From: Coriobacteriales bacterium
GTDB lineage: Bacteria > Actinomycetota > Coriobacteriia > Coriobacteriales > UBA8131
Length of the DNA stretch: 5,043 nt
Assembly (NCBI GenBank): GCA_031267175.1
Contig: JAIRZP010000028.1
Coordinates: forward strand, 1 to 5,043
Direction: 5' to 3'
Below the pieces are notes generated by a model that worked only from the letters and a program-made list of their open reading frames with translations, was not told the DNA's origin and searched no databases. Each line of letters begins with the position of its first letter. The first letter of the stretch is position 1. The position numbers were made by a program, and so were the translations under genes. Below, piece by piece: positions 1 to 5,043 of this stretch.

Positions 1-616
1 GCCGGCCCACATCGCATATCTCCGCCAGCTTGCCGTCTATCTGGAGCTCGTTGTTGTCTATGAGGGCGATGAGTCTGTCCGTTTTGCGCTGAGCGGCATA
101 CAGGGCTGCCTCCCAGACCTGCCCTTCCTGGCACTCGCCGTCTCCCATGAGGCAGAAGACCCTCTGTGCGCCACCGTTAAGCGCAAGTCCGAGTGCCATG
201 CCACAGGCCAGAGAAAGCCCCTGTCCAAGCGAGCCGGTAGAGACCTCAACACCGGGCAGTTTACGCATGTCAGGATGACCCTGCAGGCGGCTTCCGAGCT
301 TTCGGAGCGTCAGAAGTTCCTGCTCGTCGAGAAACCCTGCCTCGGCCATGGCAGCATAAAGGATGGGCGCGGCGTGCCCTTTGGAGAGTATGAAGCGGTC
401 GCGGCCCTCCCAACTCGGGTCATCTGCGTGGTAGCTCATGACGCCGCCAAACCAGAGCACGGCCATAATCTCGGCGGCGGAGAGCGAGCCACCGGGATGC
501 CCACTGCCGGCTGCCGTGGTCATGCGCAGCACACTCCCGCGCATACGCCGGGCTCTTGCCTCCAAGTCGGCGATGCTGGCAGTGCTATAGCCGTTGGATA
601 CTTCACAATCCTGCAC
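1..616 (-). CDS. Transketolase, N-terminal (thiamine diphosphate-binding) subunit, partial at the left edge
   Basis: This is the pyrimidine-side thiamine diphosphate (ThDP) domain of transketolase, the cytosolic enzyme that moves two-carbon ketol units between sugar phosphates in the non-oxidative pentose phosphate pathway. The 205 visible residues hold SGHPGGSLSAAE (38-49), DRFILSKGHA (73-82), GHPD (113-116), STGSLGQGLS (126-135), the ThDP/magnesium motif GDGECQEGQ (158-166) and IDNNELQIDG (186-195). The start is a GTG with AGGAGG seven bases upstream; the first internal ATG is codon 25, close to conserved sequence, and has less support. In organisms with split transketolase this subunit is about 270-280 residues and is followed by a separate C-terminal subunit gene. 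I infer the split form because the N-terminus is short and the arrangement is common in Coriobacteriia and Firmicutes, but the left edge cuts the gene, so a full-length fused enzyme cannot be excluded. It starts 32 bases after prfB ends and is probably co-transcribed with it. The transketolase fold assignment is very secure. Confidence 0.95.
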   Translation of the reverse strand, partial: MQDCEVSNGYSTASIADLEARARRMRGSVLRMTTAAGSGHPGGSLSAAEIMAVLWFGGVMSYHADDPSWEGRDRFILSKGHAAPILYAAMAEAGFLDEQELLTLRKLGSRLQGHPDMRKLPGVEVSTGSLGQGLSLACGMALGLALNGGAQRVFCLMGDGECQEGQVWEAALYAAQRKTDRLIALIDNNELQIDGKLAEICDVGR

Positions 617-623
617 GCTGTGC

Positions 624-629
624 CCTCCT
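624..629 (-). promoter_or_regulatory. Ribosome binding site of the transketolase gene
   Basis: On the minus strand this reads AGGAGG, a perfect core Shine-Dalgarno sequence, seven bases before a GTG codon. It decides the start of the transketolase subunit at GTG rather than at a later ATG. It lies in the 32-base gap after prfB, so the gene can be translated independently of prfB while sharing its transcript. Confidence 0.85.
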
Positions 630-648
630 GTTCCTGACACCACGGTTG

Positions 649-1743
649 TCAATGTGTGCCCTCGTTTTCCAGACGCCACTTATGATAGGCCATGATAAAG
701 GGGTCGAGCTTGCCCTCCTCCAACACGGAGGTAACGTTGCCGGTCTCGTACCCGGTGCGCACATCCTTGATGAGCTGATAGGGATACAGCACATAGTTGC
801 GTATCTGATTGCCCCAGGAGGCCTCGGTCTTATTGCCTCGCAGGGCGGCAATCTCGCTGGCACGCCGGGCCCTCTCCAGCTCGTAGAGGCGTGAGCGCAG
901 TATCTTCATCGCGGTTTCCTTATTCTGGAGCTGTGATTTCTCATTCTGACAGCTTACCACGGTGTTGGTGGGCAGGTGGGTGATACGGACGGCCGAATCG
1001 GTGGTGTTGACGCTCTGCCCCCCCGGTCCGCTCGATCTGAAGACGTCTATGCGCAGGTCGGCGTCGTTTATCTGCACCTCAAGGTCGTCGGGCAACACCG
1101 GCAACACCTCTACCCCGGCAAAGGTGGTGTGGCGGCGCTGTTTCTCATCCATGGGAGAGATGCGTACAAGCCGGTGCGTGCCGTTCTCCGCCCTGAGCAG
1201 GCCATAGGCATCCGGGCCGGAGACTATGAAGGTGGCGTTGTCTATGCCCACGACCTCGCCCGCCGGCGCGTCGAGCACCTCCACCTTGAATCCCTTACGC
1301 TGGGCATAGCGCAGGTACATCTTGTAGAGTATGTCGGCCCAGTCCTGTGCCTCCAAGCCCCCCTGCCCCGGATTGACAGAGACGATAGCGTCGCCGTGGT
1401 CATACTCCCCGTCAAACCACGAGGAAAGCTCCACCTCACTCAGGAGATCTGCCAGCTCAGAGGCCAGCTCCGCGGCGTCCTCGTCCATCTCGAGCTCGAG
1501 CGCGGCTTCGGCATCGGCCAGGAGCGCCTCTGCCTTCTCGTACTGTGTAAGCGTCGTACGCAGGAAGGAGGCCTGACGCGCCAGGTCCTGCGCCCGGTTG
1601 GAGTCATCCCAGAACCCCGGCTGGTTGGTTGCCTCGTCGAGCCTGGCCAGCTCCTCACGTTTAGCCTCCAGTTGCAGGTAGGATCGGGCCTGCTCAAGAC
1701 GCTGAGCGAGGCCTGCGAGTTGCTCTTTGCTGTCCTCAGCCAT
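649..1743 (-). CDS. prfB: Peptide chain release factor 2
   Basis: Release factor 2 (RF2) enters the ribosomal A site at UGA and UAA stop codons and triggers hydrolysis of the peptidyl-tRNA ester. The 364-residue product matches the usual family length (about 365). Residues 1-110 form the helical, acidic N-terminal domain 1; GGLEAQDWA (128-136) is the conserved start of the central domain; the catalytic loop SGPGGQSVN (238-246) carries GGQ at 241-243, whose glutamine is normally methylated by PrmC. Ser237 sits where E. coli K-12 has its activity-lowering Thr246. The stop-recognition tripeptide, SPF in typical RF2, reads SPM here (196-198), within HRLVRISPMDE. RF1 would have PxT, so this is still RF2. 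The reading frame is continuous through codon 25, so the classical autoregulatory +1 frameshift is absent. The ATG immediately follows the secA TAG stop, with GGAG eight bases upstream inside secA, which suggests translational coupling. The gene ends in TGA, a codon RF2 itself reads. Confidence 0.97.
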   Translation of the reverse strand: MAEDSKEQLAGLAQRLEQARSYLQLEAKREELARLDEATNQPGFWDDSNRAQDLARQASFLRTTLTQYEKAEALLADAEAALELEMDEDAAELASELADLLSEVELSSWFDGEYDHGDAIVSVNPGQGGLEAQDWADILYKMYLRYAQRKGFKVEVLDAPAGEVVGIDNATFIVSGPDAYGLLRAENGTHRLVRISPMDEKQRRHTTFAGVEVLPVLPDDLEVQINDADLRIDVFRSSGPGGQSVNTTDSAVRITHLPTNTVVSCQNEKSQLQNKETAMKILRSRLYELERARRASEIAALRGNKTEASWGNQIRNYVLYPYQLIKDVRTGYETGNVTSVLEEGKLDPFIMAYHKWRLENEGTH

Positions 1744-4512
1744 CTACAGCGCTCCGTGACACTTCTTGTACTTCTTACCGCTGCCGCAGGGGCAGGGGTC
1801 GTTACGCCCTACATTGGCGTAGGGGTCGTTCTTATCCTTGACCGCCGTGACGGCCTTGCGGGGCGCCTGCTGCGCCGCCGGGCCTGCTGCCCCGCCGCCG
1901 CCTGCCTGAGCCTGCTGGGCTCGCAGCTGGGCACGTGCCTCCGAACTGATGGAGGGCACCTCCTCAGAGGGGCCGGAATACCGCGCGCCTCTCAGTGTAC
2001 CCGACTCAGGCTGCTCGTCCGGCCCTTCGATGGCAGCCAGCTGAATACGCAGCAGTGTACGGAGGTAGTCCTCGTACATGACATCGCGCAGCTCCGTAAA
2101 GGCGGCAAATGCCTCGTTCTTATACTCGGTGAGCGGGTCGCGCTGGCCAAAGGCACGCAGGCCGATGCCGGCCCGAAGGTAGTCCATCTCCTGCATGTGA
2201 GTCATCCAGCGGGTATCCATGATGCGCAGCATGACCTGGGCCTCCAGGCGACGCATCTGTTCCTCCCCTATTATCCGCTCCTTTTCCTTGAAGCTGGCCT
2301 CCAGAAAGTCGTAGACGTTCTGGGCAAAGGCCGCCTCATCGTCGTACTCCGTGGCAAACTGCGCCTTGGCATCCATGCTCGCGGCACCCGTGAGTTCCTC
2401 CAGCCATTTATTGAGGCCCTCCCAGTCCCAGTCGTCCATGACGCCCTGGCAGTAACGGCCGAGATTCTTATCCACGGTATCGTTCATAATGACGAGCACC
2501 TGCTCGTGGATGTCCTTGCCATCGAGGATGGCGTTACGCTCCTTGTAGATGGTCTGGCGTTGCATATTGAGCACATCGTCGTACTCCAGCACGTGCTTGC
2601 GCGAGTCAAAGTGCATGGCCTCGACCTGTCGCTGGGCGCTCTCGATACCCTTTGAGACGGCACCGCTCTCAAGCGGCATATCCTCCTCAAAACCGGTGCG
2701 CTCCATGACATTGGCTATGCGATCCATACGGTCGCCGCCAAAGAGTCTGAGCAGGTCGTCTTCCAGAGAGAGATAGAACAGCGAGACACCGGGGTCGCCC
2801 TGCCGTCCCGCGCGGCCACGCAGCTGGTTGTCTATCCGCCGCGACTCGTGCCGCTCCGTACCGATGACCGCCAGGCCGCCCGCGGCCACCACCTGGTCGT
2901 GTTCCTCCTTGGTGATGGAGAGGGCCTTCTCATAGGCGCGTTCCTGATCCTGCTCCGTGGCCTCCTCCAGTGCTATGCCCTCGTTTTGCAGGAGCTCGTC
3001 GGCCAGAAACTCCGGATTGCCGCCGAGCAGGATGTCCGTGCCGCGCCCTGCCATGTTGGTGGCAATGGTCACGGCACCCACACGCCCTGCCTGCGCGACG
3101 ATATGCGCCTCACGCTCATGGTGCTTGGCGTTGAGTATCTCGTGGGGAATGCCCCGCTTGCCGAGCAGGCCGGAGAGAAACTCGGAGTTCTCGATGGAAA
3201 CGGTGCCCACGAGCGAAGGCTGGCCGTTATGATGGCGCTCGATAATATCATCCGCGACGGCCCGGAACTTGGCCCTGAGGTTGCGAAAGACCAGGTCTAC
3301 GCGGTCATCACGGATGACCTCCCGGTTGGGAGGGATGGCCAATACGGCCAGCTTGTATATCTGCCGGAACTCCGAGTCCTCGGTCATGGCCGTACCGGTC
3401 ATGCCGGAGAGCTTCTCGTAGAGGCGGAAGTAGTTCTGCAGGGTGATGGTGGCGAGCGTCTGGTTCTCCTCCTTCACGAGTACGCGCTCCTTGGCCTCCA
3501 GTGCCTGGTGCAGGCCCTCGCTGTACCTACGCCCCTCCATGATACGCCCGGTAAACTCGTCAACTATCTTGACCTCGCCGCTGATAACGACGTAATCCAC
3601 GTCCTTTTTAAAGAGGAACTGGGCCTTGAGCGCCTGTTGCAGGTGGTTGACGAGCTGGCCTGAGGGGTCGCTGTACAGATCGGGCACACCAAGCAGGGTC
3701 TCCATCTTGTGCAGGCCGGCCTCGGTGGCGAATATCGTACGCTTGGCCTCATCCATCTCAAAGTCAACACTCGGGCGCATATTGGCCACGGCGCGGGCAA
3801 ACTGGTTATAGGTATCGGCTGCGCGGGTGCCCATGCCGCTGATGATGAGGGGGGTGCGGGCCTCGTCGATGAGGATGGAGTCCACCTCGTCCACGATGGC
3901 AAAGCTGTGGCCGCGTTGTACGCGGTCGGAGGCCCTGAGCACCATATTGTCGCGCAGATAGTCAAAGCCGAACTCGGCATTGGTGCCATAGGTAACATCA
4001 GCGGCGTAGGCAGGCTTCTTTGCGTCGGCCTTCATGCCGTTCTGCAGAAGGCCCACCTGCATGCCGAGAAAGCGGTAGATGCGTCCCATCCATTCGCTGT
4101 CGCGCTTGGCCAGGTAGTCGTTGACCGTGACGATATGCACGCCCCCGCCGCTCACCGCGTTGAGATAGCCCGCGAGGGTGGAGACGAGGGTCTTGCCCTC
4201 GCCGGTCTTCATCTCTGCTATCTGCCCCGCGTTAAGCGCCATGCCGCCTATCAGCTGCACATCAAAATGACGCATGCCGAGCGCACGCACCGAGGCCTCA
4301 CGCACGGTGGCAAACGACTCCGGCAACAGGGCCGCAAGATCCTCTCCCTGCTCAAACCGCTCTTTGAAGTGCGGGGTTCGCGCGGCGAGTTCGTCGTCGT
4401 CGAGCGCCTGGACCTCTGGCTCCAGCTCTCCGATGCGTGTGGAGAGCTCGGTAAACTGCTTCAGCGTCTTATCCTCGCCACTGCGAAGTATTTTGGACAA
4501 AAATCCTGCCAT
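1744..4512 (-). CDS. secA: Protein translocase subunit SecA (Sec pathway motor ATPase)
   Basis: SecA binds preproteins and the SecYEG channel at the cytoplasmic face of the membrane and uses ATP to push unfolded proteins across. The 922-residue product is full length. In order: nucleotide-binding domain 1 with Gln87 of the Q motif, Walker A MKTGEGKT (101-108) and DEVDSILIDEA (208-218); the preprotein cross-linking domain (about 225-375); MTGTAMTE (371-378) at the return to the motor; nucleotide-binding domain 2 with GTVSIENSE (436-444), TNMAGRGTDILLGGNPEF (485-502) and the arginine-finger region RRIDNQLRGRAGRQGD (558-573); helical scaffold and wing domains with HFDSRKHVLEYDDVLN (634-649) and GIGLRAFGQRDPLTEYK (782-798). 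An Ala/Gly/Gln-rich linker (about 855-890) leads to the SEC-C tail with Cys907, Cys909, Cys918 and His919, the zinc site that in characterised SecA also contacts SecB or phospholipid. The ATG start has GAGGG eight bases upstream. With its full SEC-C tail and all motor motifs it looks like the housekeeping SecA rather than an accessory SecA2. It lies 57 bases after the regulator and abuts prfB. Confidence 0.98.
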   Translation of the reverse strand: MAGFLSKILRSGEDKTLKQFTELSTRIGELEPEVQALDDDELAARTPHFKERFEQGEDLAALLPESFATVREASVRALGMRHFDVQLIGGMALNAGQIAEMKTGEGKTLVSTLAGYLNAVSGGGVHIVTVNDYLAKRDSEWMGRIYRFLGMQVGLLQNGMKADAKKPAYAADVTYGTNAEFGFDYLRDNMVLRASDRVQRGHSFAIVDEVDSILIDEARTPLIISGMGTRAADTYNQFARAVANMRPSVDFEMDEAKRTIFATEAGLHKMETLLGVPDLYSDPSGQLVNHLQQALKAQFLFKKDVDYVVISGEVKIVDEFTGRIMEGRRYSEGLHQALEAKERVLVKEENQTLATITLQNYFRLYEKLSGMTGTAMTEDSEFRQIYKLAVLAIPPNREVIRDDRVDLVFRNLRAKFRAVADDIIERHHNGQPSLVGTVSIENSEFLSGLLGKRGIPHEILNAKHHEREAHIVAQAGRVGAVTIATNMAGRGTDILLGGNPEFLADELLQNEGIALEEATEQDQERAYEKALSITKEEHDQVVAAGGLAVIGTERHESRRIDNQLRGRAGRQGDPGVSLFYLSLEDDLLRLFGGDRMDRIANVMERTGFEEDMPLESGAVSKGIESAQRQVEAMHFDSRKHVLEYDDVLNMQRQTIYKERNAILDGKDIHEQVLVIMNDTVDKNLGRYCQGVMDDWDWEGLNKWLEELTGAASMDAKAQFATEYDDEAAFAQNVYDFLEASFKEKERIIGEEQMRRLEAQVMLRIMDTRWMTHMQEMDYLRAGIGLRAFGQRDPLTEYKNEAFAAFTELRDVMYEDYLRTLLRIQLAAIEGPDEQPESGTLRGARYSGPSEEVPSISSEARAQLRAQQAQAGGGGAAGPAAQQAPRKAVTAVKDKNDPYANVGRNDPCPCGSGKKYKKCHGAL
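1752..1755 (-). promoter_or_regulatory. Ribosome binding site of prfB, inside the 3' end of secA
   Basis: The minus strand reads GGAG eight bases before the prfB ATG. The site overlaps the last codons of secA, so ribosomes finishing secA pass over it and stop right beside the prfB start. It supports the ATG at 1743 as the true start. Confidence 0.75.
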
Positions 4513-4513
4513 G

Positions 4514-4535
4514 AGAATATCCCTCGGTCTATTCT
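4514..4535 (-). other. Possible hairpin displaying the secA ribosome binding site
   Basis: On the minus strand, AGAATA and TATTCT form a perfect 6-bp inverted repeat around a 10-base loop, GACCGAGGGA, which contains the secA Shine-Dalgarno sequence. The stem is AU-rich (five A-U pairs, one G-C) and weak, so it may be chance. Its placement directly before the secA ATG is the only reason to note it. Confidence 0.3.
4521..4525 (-). promoter_or_regulatory. Ribosome binding site of secA
   Basis: The minus strand reads GAGGG, eight bases before the secA ATG, a good Shine-Dalgarno match that supports the start at MAGFLSKILR. The site lies in the loop of a possible small hairpin (see the entry at 4514-4535). 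Confidence 0.8.
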
Positions 4536-4569
4536 TCGTAACAATAAGACGCTAAGTGTACCGCATTCT

Positions 4570-5043
4570 CTAACGGCAGTTATCGAGCAATACATCTTGA
4601 TACAGAGCTGTTGTACTCTTGGACGGCAGAATGCCCAGCTCATCAGAGAGGAAGCGCTTGCAGGAGAAGTAGGTCTGCAGGGCCGAGGTGCGCTGTCCGG
4701 CCCCCAGCTGGGTGTCCATGAGCTCACGGTACACGTCCTCGCGCGACTCATCCAGCTCGTAGGCTGCCCGCGCGCAGAACAGGGCCTTCTCCACTTCTCC
4801 GGCAGAGCGAAGCTCGCGGGTTATCAACAGGAGTGAGTCCACCATCATCGAACGATAACCCTCCATCTTTGCGGTGATACAGCCATCCGGCGGCAGATCG
4901 GCCACCAGCGAGTTGCGGTACAGCGCCTCCATCTGCAGGAGGCTCTCCGTCTGGGCATCCAGCTTGGCATTGCCAAAGAGCACGGTACGGGCAAGGCCCT
5001 CAAACTGCTGTATATCGCAGACCACGAGCTCCGAGTCCAGCTG
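4570..5043 (-). CDS. C-terminal part of a BTAD-containing (SARP/AfsR-like) transcriptional regulator, partial at the right edge
   Basis: The visible 157 residues form a bacterial transcriptional activator domain, the helical TPR-like domain that follows the winged-helix DNA-binding domain in SARP, AfsR and related regulators. The pattern is typical: an opening CDIQQFEGLA (9-18), where many family members have D(V/L)..FE.L; AGEVEKALFCARAAYELD (81-98) as one helical hairpin; REDVYRELMDTQLGAGQR (101-118) as the next; and the closing signature KRFLSDELGILPSKSTTALY (129-148). The protein ends just after this domain, so BTAD is its C-terminus. A GTG at 5025 could be read as a start, but the frame stays open to the window edge (QLDSEL precedes it) and the domain begins at about that point, so the real start lies outside. 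The missing part probably holds a winged helix and perhaps an N-terminal ATPase. Its target is unknown. The BTAD call is confident; the subclass is not. Confidence 0.85.
   Translation of the reverse strand, partial: QLDSELVVCDIQQFEGLARTVLFGNAKLDAQTESLLQMEALYRNSLVADLPPDGCITAKMEGYRSMMVDSLLLITRELRSAGEVEKALFCARAAYELDESREDVYRELMDTQLGAGQRTSALQTYFSCKRFLSDELGILPSKSTTALYQDVLLDNCR

Larger units (their letters stand above)
4513..4569. other. 57-base gap between the BTAD regulator gene and secA
   Basis: This is the only gap long enough to hold a regulatory site. It contains the secA ribosome binding site and the small hairpin. I see no G+C-rich hairpin followed by a T-run, so no intrinsic terminator. 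Candidate promoter boxes are weak: TACACT could be a -10, with only a poor -35 about 16 bases upstream inside the regulator gene. Whether secA has its own promoter or is read through from the regulator cannot be settled from the sequence. Confidence 0.5.

Noticed and set aside
630..651. Imperfect inverted repeat just after prfB as a terminator
   Set aside because: The stem is about five pairs with a bulge and there is no T-run after it; the strong transketolase ribosome binding site follows at once, which fits read-through.
976..2655. A 559-codon open frame on the plus strand opposite prfB and secA
   Set aside because: It runs antisense across two clearly real genes and their junction, its protein shows no recognisable domain, and it lacks support for its start. 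Long antisense frames are common opposite GC-rich genes with strong codon bias.
4515..4543. TTGTTA, 17 bases, GATATT as a promoter that would give a leaderless secA transcript
   Set aside because: Each box matches the consensus at only four of six positions, and the -10 box would lie beside the ribosome binding site and three bases from the ATG. The good Shine-Dalgarno sequence argues for a leadered transcript.
3709..4836. A 375-codon open frame on the plus strand opposite secA and the regulator, and a 271-codon one at 2848-3663
   Set aside because: Both are antisense shadows of conserved coding sequence. The first crosses the intergenic gap and two unrelated genes, and neither shows a known fold or motif.
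4570..5025. A complete 151-residue stand-alone BTAD protein starting at the GTG at 5025
   Set aside because: The frame is open through to the window edge, there is no clear ribosome binding site in the visible bases, and BTAD domains normally follow a winged helix.

Overview
This 5,043-base window is compact, GC-rich (roughly 60% by eye) bacterial DNA. All four recognisable genes lie on the minus strand and together fill almost the whole window. Read in transcription order (right to left) they are: the C-terminal end of a transcriptional regulator with a bacterial transcriptional activator domain (BTAD), cut by the right edge; secA, the motor ATPase of the Sec protein-export pathway; prfB, peptide chain release factor 2; and the N-terminal subunit of a split transketolase, cut by the left edge.

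The organism is most likely an actinobacterium of the Coriobacteriia type. This is inference: it rests on the BTAD regulator, the GC-rich codon use, a SecA ending in a zinc-binding SEC-C tail after an Ala/Gly/Gln-rich linker, a release factor 2 without the usual frameshift, and a split transketolase. No single one is diagnostic. Frequent use of the ATA isoleucine codon is unusual for a genome this GC-rich.

Layout: the regulator stops 57 bases before secA. The secA stop codon (TAG) directly abuts the prfB start (ATG), and prfB is followed after 32 bases by the transketolase GTG start, which has a strong AGGAGG ribosome binding site. I see no convincing terminator in any junction, so secA, prfB and the transketolase gene are probably co-transcribed; a promoter for secA could lie in or before the 57-base gap, but I cannot point to a convincing one. 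The genes act in different processes (protein export, translation termination, pentose phosphate metabolism), so this looks like a housekeeping operon rather than a dedicated pathway.

I found no mobile element, CRISPR array, tRNA, rRNA or clear new system. The points worth a second look are a changed stop-codon recognition tripeptide in release factor 2 (SPM instead of SPF), the TAGATG junction, a small hairpin that displays the secA ribosome binding site in its loop, and the ATA codon use.
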